From: Thraustochytrium sp. TN22
Lineage: Eukaryota; Sar; Bigyra; Thraustochytrida; Thraustochytriidae
NCBI GenBank assembly: GCA_013306675.1
Contig: JABLUY010000061.1
Location: 1 to 64,000 of the forward strand
Length of the DNA: 64,000 nucleotides
Reading direction: 5' to 3'
Below are positions 1-9,300 of this stretch, piece by piece; position 1 is the stretch's first letter, and the number at the start of each line of letters is the position of its first letter. Made by a program: the position numbers and the translations under genes. The notes beneath the pieces are model-generated. The model did not search any database and was not told the origin of the DNA. It was given only the letters and a program-made list of their open reading frames with translations.

Positions 1-58
1 CGCCGAGCGCAGCGCAGCGCAGCGCAGCGCAGCGCAGCGCAGCGCAGCGCAGCGCAGC
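1..58. repeat. (AGCGC)n pentanucleotide repeat
   Basis: About ten near-perfect copies of a 5-bp unit at the window edge. It may continue leftward. The rest of the stretch up to 373 is the GC-rich leader of the protease gene; nothing else is visible in it. Confidence 0.9.
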
Positions 59-373
59 ACAGAGCATCGGCGGGCTCTGCCAGGCCGGCTGGCTGGTGCT
101 GTGACTGGCCCGGCCCGGCCGCGGCTCTGTCAGGCTGGCGTCGCCGTGACGGTCACTGCCAGGTCGGAGCTGTGCAGCCTGCGCGCAGCCCGCTGGCCAA
201 CTTGAAGGCCGAGCCTGACACGACAAGTTGGGCACACGTCCACTCGGACTCGAAGGTGGAGGTGGACTCGGAGCGGCAGAGCGGCAGAGCGGCCGACTCG
301 GACAGAGCCAGCCTGAGCGGCAGAGCCCGAACTCCGACTCGCGCGACCGGGCGGCGGCGGCGGCGCGGCGAGC

Positions 374-1609
374 ATGGCGCGGGCGACGCTGGCGCTGGCG
401 GCGGCGCTGGCGGCGGCGCTGAGCTGCGTCACGGCGGTCGCGGCGACGGCGACGACGCGGGTGGTGGGAGGCGTTGTCGCGGACCCGCTGGAGCGGCCAT
501 GGATGGTCCTGCTGCAGACCGAGTACGAGACCAAGGGCAGCAACCAACTGAGCTACTATCTCTGCGGCGGGAGCTACCTAGGCAGCGACGGCTCGCGGCA
601 CTTCGTGCTGACCGCCGCGCACTGCATCGCGGACAGCTCAGAGGAGACCATGACGACGGCGTCGGCGTATTTCCTCTTCGACAATTATAAGGTGTTTGAC
701 TCGGACGCGTTCCAGCTAGACAGCTTCGTCACGCGTGTGGTGCACGGGGGCTTTGCTGAGACCACCCTGACCGACGACATCGGCATTATCGTGTTCAAGG
801 ACAAGGATGTGACATCCAAGGTGCCAACGCCGGTCACCTTGGCCGGAGCCCGCATGACGGATCTGGTTGGCGAGACAGCGACTGTGACTGGTTATGGCGC
901 CACGTCCGAGTCAAGCACCAGGAACTCCGAACTTCGGGAGACCGAGCTGACGATCACGAATGCGTCGTTCTGTAAGGATGCCTACGCCAGTTTGATCGAG
1001 ATCTCCTACACGACGCAGGTGTGCGCGTATCAGTTGAACAAGGATAGCTGCCAGGGCGACTCAGGCGGCCCTCTTGTGGTGGAGCGCGACCTCGACGGTG
1101 ACGGCGACGAGGTTCAAATTGGCCTTGTGTCCTTCGGCATTGGGTGCGCCCGAAAGAATGTCCCTGGCGTCTACACCCGCATCTCCGCGTACCAAGACTG
1201 GATCACCCAGCAGGTGATCGAGAATGGCGTGGATGGATCCGATGGCTCTTTCCTGCGTTTTTACCTTCCCGAGGGGGTTTCGACACTCTCGCCAACAGCG
1301 CCCTCACCCACGACAGACACCGCCGGGTCCTCGGGTCCGACCACTTCCGAACCTTCTGCTGCGCCCACACCACTCCCGACGCCTCGACCGAGCAAGCCTG
1401 CGCGCACGCAGTCGCCGACCTCCGAAGACCAGGTGGCGACCGCGGTGCCGTCGGCGGAGCCAACACTTTCTGACATCGACACTATCTGGAACGCGAGCTT
1501 CTTCTCTCCGCTGGAGGAGGGGAGCTCCGCGGCGGGCGCCCACTTGCTTGACTCCGCGTCCAGGTTGGCTGCTCTCGCCCTGCCGCTGGTGGCGCTACTA
1601 TTGGTGTAA
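374..1609 (+). CDS. Secreted trypsin-like serine protease (S1A), probably GPI-anchored
   Basis: A 411-residue protein. Residues 1-23 are an Ala/Leu-rich signal peptide. The activation site is R29 followed by VVGG at 30-33. The catalytic triad is visible: H83 in TAAHC, D135 in DDIGII and S230 in GDSGGP. D224, six residues before the serine, matches the S1-pocket aspartate of trypsin, so cleavage after Arg or Lys is expected. PGVYTRIS closes the protease domain near residue 275. A Ser/Thr/Pro-rich stalk follows, and the C-terminus is a hydrophobic tail (LAALALPLVALLLV) preceded by small residues, which fits a GPI-attachment signal; a type I membrane anchor is the alternative. The start is the first ATG before the signal peptide. 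It converges with the transporter gene on the other strand. Confidence 0.93.
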   Translation: MARATLALAAALAAALSCVTAVAATATTRVVGGVVADPLERPWMVLLQTEYETKGSNQLSYYLCGGSYLGSDGSRHFVLTAAHCIADSSEETMTTASAYFLFDNYKVFDSDAFQLDSFVTRVVHGGFAETTLTDDIGIIVFKDKDVTSKVPTPVTLAGARMTDLVGETATVTGYGATSESSTRNSELRETELTITNASFCKDAYASLIEISYTTQVCAYQLNKDSCQGDSGGPLVVERDLDGDGDEVQIGLVSFGIGCARKNVPGVYTRISAYQDWITQQVIENGVDGSDGSFLRFYLPEGVSTLSPTAPSPTTDTAGSSGPTTSEPSAAPTPLPTPRPSKPARTQSPTSEDQVATAVPSAEPTLSDIDTIWNASFFSPLEEGSSAAGAHLLDSASRLAALALPLVALLLV

Positions 1610-1632
1610 GAAAGAGAATTTGATGAAGAAAG

Positions 1633-1634
1633 AC

Positions 1635-1701
<67 letters not shown>

Positions 1702-1703
1702 AA
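1633..1703. repeat. (GA)n microsatellite
   Basis: About 70 bp of nearly pure GA between the stop codons of two convergent genes, with a few AAAG interruptions. It probably lies in overlapping 3' UTR sequence. Confidence 0.95.
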
Positions 1704-1794
1704 CAAGCAGTGAACGAGCCTTTTGAAGAAGAGTTTGAAGACGGAAATGCCTTCAAGTTCCAACAACGAGAACAGAAGCTACGAAGGCGAAGAC

Positions 1795-3327
1795 TTAGGC
1801 CTCAGCGGAGCTGACAGCGGTCGCCTTGAGCACAGGCGAGTTTCCGCGCTCATGTTCGTTGCGACGGTAGCTGAAGCGGTCGCGGATGAGGAGCACCGGA
1901 ATGCAGCCCAGCACCACGAAGCCACAGCCAGCGGCGTAGGTGTTCAGCGCGCCGTTGACGACCTCTGGGGCGAGCGCGGCGACGAAGATGAACCTGCTAA
2001 TCTGGAAGATGATGCGGTCCGTGCTGATGACGTAGGTTTCGAGCGCGTGGTCTGGGCTGAAGACATACTCGACCTTGGTCTCGAAGACGGCTGTCTGCCA
2101 AGCGATGAAGAGAGTAAGCGCGCCAATAATGGCCACAATAAAGAGCGCCGACACGTCGACAGCAAAGGCAATGGTGGCTAGGATCCACATGAAGGCGCCG
2201 CTCACGTAGCCGCCCGCAGTCATGGTGTAGAACATCTTACGCGAATCGAGCAGGTGCGCAGCGAGAATGGACATGGGGATGGCAAGACCCATGCCGACGG
2301 CGCTGACGATAAAGCTCCTGTCCGCCACATCGGCAGGAAACATACGTGCCATGGCAAAGTAGAGCACCAAGACGGGGCCGGACATGATAAAGTCGCTCAG
2401 CGCCAGCTTCGCGAAGCGAGGCTCCGTGAAGATGAGCCGCAAGCTCTTGATCAGACCGCTGAACTCCTTCGGCGCAGCCGCCGCAGACGGCAGCGTGGGC
2501 GGCCGGTTGCGGATCGCCAGGACCGAAATAACGAGGTTGACCGACGCGAGAACTGCCATGATGAGGTCTAGCGTGCGAAGGTCCACCGGAAGATAGCAGC
2601 AGAACTCCTCCTGGGCATACTCGAAATCCTCCACGTCACACGAGAGCTGCGTGCCATCAAGCTGCGCCTGCGTGTACGCCGCCAGCAGGGTCGAATCCAG
2701 CGCATCTACTTTGCAGCTCTTGAGCGAGAGGTCCACCACCCAGACGTCCGAGGTCGCCAGCATCGGGCCCACGAGTAGCGCTGCGCCTGTGCCCAAGAAG
2801 GACATGAACGCGAGCACCGCGGTGGCCTTGGAGCGCTCTGTCTCGGGAAACCACGTGTTGGTGAGCGTCAGGAAGCTTGCCGAGACGCTGGGCACGGAAA
2901 TGGAAGCCACGCACCGCGACGCGATGACGCCCCCGAAATTGTCATCCGCCACGTACCATCCCCACATGGAGATGGCAAGACCGAAGCTGCCAACAATCGC
3001 CACACGAATTCCCCAGCGGTCCACGCAGTAGCTGGCCACCAGGTAGCTGATGATCAGGACGACGGAGTCCAGCGTCGCCAAAAAGTCCACGCCAAGCAGC
3101 AGTGACCCGTCACCCGTGCGCGTGTATGCCGGGTTTGGCACGTCCCAGTGGCGTGCGTACGTCGGTGAGATGGGCACCTGCCGCTGCATCACCAAGTTCC
3201 ACAGGAACCCGGACAGCGCCACCGCGCCCAGCACCGCGAAGCGCCGCGGGTACACCTTGGGCTTGCCATTCTCGTCGCGCAGCACAACATGCTCGCCGGC
3301 GTCCTCGACTGCGCCCTCGCCGGCCAT
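1795..3327 (-). CDS. FLVCR/SLC49-like major facilitator transporter
   Basis: A 510-residue polytopic protein with about 12 hydrophobic segments. After a short hydrophilic N-terminus (PRRFAVLGAV starts TM1), the first half carries an MFS-like VDRWGIR loop and the segment TNTWFPETERSKATAV. This resembles the WFPPxERxxATA region after TM4 in the FLVCR/DIRC2 (SLC49) branch. The central loop has RPPTLPS, again similar to FLVCR proteins. The extracellular loop between TM5 and TM6 is unusually long and cysteine-bearing (about residues 205-255, including EEFCCY). Animal relatives carry choline/ethanolamine or haem; the substrate here cannot be inferred. The start ATG is at 3325-3327. The protein is predicted to sit in the plasma membrane or an endomembrane. 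Confidence 0.8.
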   Translation of the reverse strand: MAGEGAVEDAGEHVVLRDENGKPKVYPRRFAVLGAVALSGFLWNLVMQRQVPISPTYARHWDVPNPAYTRTGDGSLLLGVDFLATLDSVVLIISYLVASYCVDRWGIRVAIVGSFGLAISMWGWYVADDNFGGVIASRCVASISVPSVSASFLTLTNTWFPETERSKATAVLAFMSFLGTGAALLVGPMLATSDVWVVDLSLKSCKVDALDSTLLAAYTQAQLDGTQLSCDVEDFEYAQEEFCCYLPVDLRTLDLIMAVLASVNLVISVLAIRNRPPTLPSAAAAPKEFSGLIKSLRLIFTEPRFAKLALSDFIMSGPVLVLYFAMARMFPADVADRSFIVSAVGMGLAIPMSILAAHLLDSRKMFYTMTAGGYVSGAFMWILATIAFAVDVSALFIVAIIGALTLFIAWQTAVFETKVEYVFSPDHALETYVISTDRIIFQISRFIFVAALAPEVVNGALNTYAAGCGFVVLGCIPVLLIRDRFSYRRNEHERGNSPVLKATAVSSAEA

Positions 3328-3330
3328 TCT

Positions 3331-3411
3331 GGCTAGCTAGCCAGCTAGCTGGCTAGCTAGCTGCTCTAGAGTAGCTCTAGCTAGCTAGAGCTACGAGAGC
3401 GAGCTGCTAGC
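3331..3411. repeat. CTAG/TAGC-rich short palindromic repeat cluster
   Basis: Overlapping GCTAGC and CTAGCTAG units lie just upstream of the transporter start codon. Similar short clusters recur at 17264-17286, 31636-31668, 35724-35735 and 35846-35855. Confidence 0.8.
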
Positions 3412-4196
3412 TACGAGAGCGAGCTGGCGACCAAGCCGCCGCCCAGCACGACCGTGGCCGACCGCGACAGCGCCTCTCCCTGCTAACAGGCGGTGCCCAC
3501 GACAGCTAGCTGGCTGGTGTCCACGACAGCAGCCAGCTCTGCTGCTAACACTGCAGGCTGCTAACACCACCGCTCGCTCGCTCGCTCGCTCGCTCGCTCG
3601 CGTGCACGTCTGCCGCGGCGCGCGCCACGCGGGCGGCCTACGCGAGCGCCAGATGAGATCAGACGGCCCACCTGCACTCACGTCTCCCGCCTGCTGCTGG
3701 GCGCCCGCGCAGGCAAGAGCTCAGCCGAGTTAGCGGTCTACCGCCGCGCCTCCACGCTCGCACGCTGGAGCGACGACGCTGGCGAGGAGGTCCAGGTCGA
3801 GAAGGTGCACGTCGCCAGTGCAGTTGGTGAGCGCGGTGTTCGACGCTGCAGTGGGCAGGGGTGCGGGTGCACGCCAGCCGCCGCCAGCCGCGCTAGGACT
3901 TATTCTACGCTGTGCGGCGCCGCCACTGCCACTGCCAGCCTCGGGCCGGTGCAGTGGGCCAGCGCGGCCGCGCGCGCGCGCGTGCAGTTGTGGCCCGGCG
4001 CCCAGCACTGCTCTCAGTCTCAGAGCACTGCACTGCACTGGCCGCGGTCCACTCTTGATGTGCCGGGGCGCCGAAAAATGCGACAGTGAAAGTTGACCCC
4101 GTTCACAATCACGACTCGGACTTGGCTTGGACTCGAGCTGCGAGTTGGCAAATGCCGTAGATAACTTGTCAACCAACCAAGTTGAAGCAACGGAAA

Positions 4197-4218
4197 GTAG
4201 CCTACCATGGTAGGCTAC
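4197..4218. promoter_or_regulatory. Perfect 22-bp palindrome upstream of EED
   Basis: The two 11-bp arms (GTAGCCTACCA and its reverse complement) meet with no spacer, about 395 bp before the EED start codon. It could be a dimeric transcription-factor site or chance; function is not established. Confidence 0.5.
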
Positions 4219-4613
4219 AGCCTGGCTGCCGTGGCCGGCCGGCCAAGGCAAGCGTGAAATTCCAGTCTCAACACCACATACTACCTGCCAGCCTGCTTGC
4301 TGGCTGCTTGCCTGCCTGGCGGAACTGCGGCCCTGCGGCAGCGAGGGTGATCCGACGGCCCGTGCGTGCGTCGCGAGCCGGACGCGCGAGCTCGGCACTG
4401 GCAGTGGATGGGGTTAAAACTGTAAGGGCCCGGGTCGAGACTCGCCAGGCGCAGGCGGGCTCTCACGCCAGCGCAACGCTTTTCGTCGATTGGGGTTGCG
4501 CGGCGAAAAGGGTCGTGCAGCGAAAATGGGTTGCGCAGTGGTTAGGTCGGCGGCCGCAGCAGCAGGCAAGCATTCACCTTCGTCGGCAATCAACGTCTCC
4601 GGTGGCTGGCGCA

Positions 4614-5996
4614 ATGGGCGGGCCGGAGGCGACGGCGGCGGAGGCCGGGACAGAGGCGGCGGCAGAGGCCGCAAAGGAAGAGTCGCGCGCGCTTCGTACG
4701 CGGCAGCTGCAGCGCGCGCAGCTGCGGCGCATCGTCAAGGAAAACCACCTGTCCGCTGTGGAGGCCGTGCAGTTCCACCCGGCCAGCGCGAACCGTCACA
4801 TGCTCGCGTCGACCGGTGGCAGCCTCGTGAGCGTGTACGACAATAACCACTGCGGGAGCCACCTGGACCTTTCCTGCGTATTGCAGAATGTGCCCACCGA
4901 GTACGCGCAGGGCGGCGCACTCTCCTGCCTGGCTTGGCTCGTGCAGCCGCAGGACTGGCCCAACGAAGCGCTCCTCGCCTTCGCGGGCGTGGCCGGCGAG
5001 GTCAGCGTCATGAGCGTCGCGCACTGCCGCGTCATTGGCCTCTTCAAGGCCCACACAGCGCCCGTGCAGGACCTCGCCGCGCACCCCACGCTCCCGGGTG
5101 TCCTGGTATCCGTCGCGGCCGACGGCCTCGCGCGCGTCTGGAACGGCATTCGCGAGCACGATCACGCCTCGCCTGCGCAGGAGGCGCGCCCCGCGTGCAT
5201 CGCGTCCTTTGCGCTCGGCCCCGACGCGCCAACCTCCGTGGCATGCCATCCGGAGGGTGACTCTTTCGTGGTCGGCTTCGCCAATGGCCGCGTCGTCTAC
5301 TTCGATGCGCGCCTGCGCTCTGCCTGGGACGCTGCAAGCACGGCAGTGCCCCCCGCCGATGGCGCTCCTGTCCCAACACAGACAGAGGCGGAGAGCGCCC
5401 CCTTTGCGGACCTGCTTCCGCCCGGAGTGCAGGCATCCATCGACTGTGTCCAGTTCATCGACGCGCAGCGCCTTGCTGTCCTGGACGCTGCCGGTGCGCT
5501 GGTCATCATCGACGCGGCCGCGGCCTCCGTGCTGCACCGCCTCACGGTGCCTGCGTCCGCCCCCCACATACGGCCAGGCGTAGCCGCCGGCGCTGTGCCT
5601 CTCGGCTCGCATCGCCGGACGCGCTTTGCGCTGTCCACCTGCCGCACTTTTCTTTGCTATGGCAACGACTGGGGCCACGTCCACGTCTTCGACCTCGTCG
5701 ACGCCAAGCATGTGCACACCATCGCAATGTCGTGCATCCGCCCCCCCGTGACGGCCTGCGCCTTTTCCTTCGACGCTTCCAGCATCGTCGTTGCTACGGC
5801 CGACGGCATCATCTGGCGCTGGGACGCCGCCGATGCCGATGCCCTGGCAGAGGAGGACGAGGCCGCCGCGCAGCCTCCCAGCGAAGACGCCGCCTCCACG
5901 GAGCCGGCCTCCACGGAACGAACTGTAAACTCCATGAATCCCTCGACCAAGGAGGACGTAGACATGGCGGACGCGCCCCAGCAAGCAAGCGCCTGA
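4614..5996 (+). CDS. EED: EED/ESC-type WD40 protein, Polycomb PRC2 subunit
   Basis: A 460-residue WD40 protein from the chosen start at 4614; human EED has 441 residues. An Ala/Glu-rich N-terminus leads into the first blade (AVQFHP, LASTGGSLVSVYD). Later features match EED in order: SCLAW followed by LLAFAGVAGEV, a repeat ending in LVSVAADGLARVWN (EED has LLSVSKDHALRLWN), then near the C-terminus LCYGNDWGHVHVFDL and SIVVATADGIIWRWD (EED has SILIAVCDDASIWRWD). EED is the propeller that binds trimethyl-lysine and stimulates EZH methyltransferase in PRC2, so nuclear H3K27 methylation is the expected role. The last 45 residues are acidic and Ser/Thr-rich. LRWD1 is the main alternative, but the C-terminal blade fits EED better and no leucine-rich repeats are present. 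Confidence 0.83.
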   Translation: MGGPEATAAEAGTEAAAEAAKEESRALRTRQLQRAQLRRIVKENHLSAVEAVQFHPASANRHMLASTGGSLVSVYDNNHCGSHLDLSCVLQNVPTEYAQGGALSCLAWLVQPQDWPNEALLAFAGVAGEVSVMSVAHCRVIGLFKAHTAPVQDLAAHPTLPGVLVSVAADGLARVWNGIREHDHASPAQEARPACIASFALGPDAPTSVACHPEGDSFVVGFANGRVVYFDARLRSAWDAASTAVPPADGAPVPTQTEAESAPFADLLPPGVQASIDCVQFIDAQRLAVLDAAGALVIIDAAAASVLHRLTVPASAPHIRPGVAAGAVPLGSHRRTRFALSTCRTFLCYGNDWGHVHVFDLVDAKHVHTIAMSCIRPPVTACAFSFDASSIVVATADGIIWRWDAADADALAEEDEAAAQPPSEDAASTEPASTERTVNSMNPSTKEDVDMADAPQQASA

Positions 5997-6363
5997 CCGG
6001 TCTCATGACAGGAGACGACGAGAACGAGAGAGCGGGTGGCGAGGCAAAGACAAGAAGGCCTCCACCATTCTGGAATGCATACCATAATCAGCGCTCCGGC
6101 GCATCTCGGACAGTCTCTAAAAGAAAACGAAGCGAGACGGTTCGATGAAGCGTGGTGAGAAGGGCATGGGACAACGCCTATCTGTCCTGACTTGAGCGTT
6201 TCGGACTCGGAGTCGCTGGGCAGACTTTTGCAAGCCCAGACGCAGCCGCGTGGTCCTGGCGGCGCGGCCGCGGAGCCGCGCGCGCCTTGCGGCAGGCCTG
6301 CACGGCCTCGTCTTGCCCTCTGCCGCTCCTCGGCTGGCTGCTTCGTGGTGGGGACCAGCCAGC
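5997..6363 (+). other. Intergenic leader between EED and PG-repeat gene
   Basis: 367 bp with no supported gene. The reading frame of the next gene is open back to an ATG at 6250, but that extension (38 residues, Arg/Ala-rich) is not needed; the ATG at 6364 begins a better-formed protein. Confidence 0.6.
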
Positions 6364-9300
6364 ATGAGCGCCGGCGCGGAGGTGGCGCTCCTGCTCGCCC
6401 AGGTGGAGGCCTCCGTCGCCGACTTGGAGCGCAAGGCGGCCCCGCGCGGACCGCGGGCCGGCCAGGGAGAACTTTGGGTGCTCGACAACGTGGAGGAGAG
6501 GAGCCCCAAGGTCGTCCGCTCACGATCGCAAGAACCCGAGCCGCAACAACGCTACGCCGACAAGAGGCCGCGTGTTGCGCGTCAGGCGTGGACGACGCCG
6601 GCGCCTGGCCAATACAGCCCCAAGCACGGCCTTGTGCATGAGGCCGCGCCCTCAGTGAGATGGGCCGCGCCGAGCGCGGCGCCTGCCTCACGACGAGCCG
6701 CGCAGCCGGGTTCCATTGCGCAGGCGCGGATGGCCCGATCCCTCGCGGCCTCCTCGCGCGCCAGGCGCGTCAAGGGCGGCGCCTGGGGCACAGCACCTAA
6801 ATCCGAGCCTACGGCTCGGCGGCAGCCTCCGCAGCCTCCGCAGCCAGACCCCGCACCCGGGCTCTACGCGCCGAGCTTTCGCCTGGTAGAGCGGAGAACC
6901 CCAGCAGCGTCCTTTGCGCCGCCTCCAAAAGCCTCTTATGGTCGCGCAGCCGCTGACCATACGTCGAAGGCTGCGACCAGTGCGGACCTATCAGAGGAGG
7001 TAGACGTGGAGCTCGAGCCCGCGTACCGTGCCATGGAGGCGCGAGTCAAGGGCGTGACGGCCTGGGCAGCTCCGTCCAGAGCTGTGTATCCGAGCCGTGC
7101 GAATGGAAAGACACGTGGCCAGAGCGAGAGGAAAAGCGTCGCGAGCGAGCCCGACGAATCGACTCTTCAACTCGATGTGTTGCGGGCTTGGTCTGCGCTC
7201 CAGCCCTATCACGGCACCCCTGCTTGGGTGCGACCCACAACTCCCCGCCAGCGCCCAGCGGACGCCCCGCAAGCGAAGATCGCACCGCGCAAAGACGTTG
7301 TGGTCACTGTCAAACGGCCTACGGTGCGTAGTAGCGCGTTTGCGCAGCCGACGCCCAAGCCAAAGCAGCTGCGCGTGCGGCAGGCGTCCGAGGAAGCCGC
7401 TGCAGCCAAACGCGGACCAGGATCGTACTTTGACTCGGACCGGGCGTCCTCGTTTCGAAGAAGCGCTGGCCCACGCATCTGCGCACCTCCGAGCCACGCC
7501 AAATCCAAGCTCGCTTCAGCGACTCCAGGCGTCGGCACATACGACACCGACCGAGGACTCCTGATGACTTGGTCTCGCGTCCCGGGAGCCCCGAACCTTG
7601 GCAAGGCTCCGCCGCGCTGGAAGCCTCCCCGGCCCGAACGGAAGTCATTGCCGCAGGAGTCCGCTCCCAACGAGATGGCGCCGCTTTCGCCACACTCCGT
7701 GTCGAATGCGTCGCCGAAGGAGACCAAGGCTTTCGAGGGCAAGGTCGCCGATGGCAAGGTGAGCAGTGACGACGACGAGGAGGACGATGAGGACGACGAT
7801 GTGGACATCAGCACGCTCGAAGATTCGTCTGCGTACGACTCAGAGAGTGACAGCGGAATTGATCGCCACCGGCGCTCGCGGCCGGAGCCCATGGAGAACC
7901 TCGCGCGTCAAGTCTTGGGCTCCGATGCATTGCGACCCTCCGCTTGGCCGCACAAGCCCTTTGTTGACGAGACCGAAGCCCGGCGCGCTCTCATTCTCGA
8001 GCGTCACCGCCAGCGCAAGGCCGCCGAGAAGCGCGGCCCGAGCGCGGCGCTCAACCTGCGTCACGAGGCGGTGGAGCCACGCCGAAGCACCCACGTGGTG
8101 TCCATGGAAGCTGCCGAGGCCGCCCGCCAAAAGCAAGGTGAGCGCAACGCCGCAATACGAGCCAAGATCGAGGACCGACAGCGCACGCGAGCCGATCGTC
8201 TGCTGGACGCTCTGGGCGTCGACCTCTCTGACGACTGCCCCAACGCCTCATCGTTTCGCGTTCTTTTCTCAGCGAGCCCTCGCGGACGCAAGGGCTTTTC
8301 CTACCACGAGCCCGCGCCGCTGCCGCCGCAGGCGCTGCAAGCCCGAGCGCGCCGCGAGGAGGAAAACCGGGGCCGCGGGCCTGGCGCCTACACCGGCGCA
8401 TCGGGTCACATGGTCTGGGCGCAGGAACAAGAGCAAAACACGGGGTTTATGAGCAAAGCCTACGCTACTTCAAGCAGTGCTGCGCGATCAGGCAATGACA
8501 ACGAACACCTCGGCCCGGGCTACTACGCAGTTCCGGCTTCGGTGTCTCGCTTTGGCGTGGAGCGCGTTCGAGCCGCTGACTTGGCACGCGGCTCTGGCCG
8601 CGAGGGCGACACGGAAGATCCCTTGGGGGACTATGACAGACTTGGCGACGGCGAGATGCCGCTCGACCTCGACGCGGTCGCGGCAAAGGATCGTATGCGC
8701 AAAACCGCGCCTGGCGAGAGCGGCTTTACCTTCTCCAGAATCCCCAGTATGCGCGGGCCCGTGCCGGACGGTGACGAGGAGAGCGCCATCGAAATGGCAA
8801 ACGAGTCCAGGCGCAACGCGGACCCGTCGGCTTGGAAGTTCAAGCGGACGCCAGGCCCAATCCCTATGGCGAAGCAGCCTGCCCGATTCAACTCGGACGG
8901 CGACGGCGCGATCCCTGCCGTCGACGAGGACATCATCGTCCACGAGGAGCTTGACACCGAGCGCGGACACGCCTACCTCGAAAAGCGTACACGCGCTGCA
9001 AATCTCGGAGCCGGGCCGGGCCGGGACCTCTTCACGCTGAACGATGCCGGCTTCGGCGACGAGGCCATGCCGGACGTGGACGGGAGTGGCATCTCGCCGC
9101 TGGCCGCAGCCGCAGCGCGCGACCTTTGCAAGCCCAGGACGGTACGGCACGTGCCAGACTTTAGCAAGGGCGGCGCGCGATTTGCATCCGCCCGGGGCGA
9201 CGGGCCGGAAACCCCCATCTATGACGTTGAGACGGGCTTGCGCGCGACGAAGCCTCGCACCAAGGCGGCCGTCGTTGACATGGGTCGCCAGCGAGGACAT

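Larger units (their letters stand above)
3328..4613. other. Intergenic region between divergent transporter and EED genes
   Basis: About 1.3 kb with no supported gene. It holds CTAG/TAGC-rich sequence next to the transporter start (3331-3411), a CGCT repeat (3571-3602) and a perfect 22-bp palindrome (4197-4218). An open frame continuous with EED reaches back to 4182, but its translation is low-complexity and starts at a non-conserved position, so it is read as leader. Confidence 0.6.

Noticed and set aside
4182-4613. 144-codon in-frame N-terminal extension of EED
   Set aside because: Translation is low-complexity, homology starts after 4614, and the starting ATG sits within ordinary leader sequence.
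4590-5984. Long minus-strand open frame (464 codons) opposite EED
   Set aside because: It mirrors a gene with clear homology, and its translation shows only codon-bias shadow composition.
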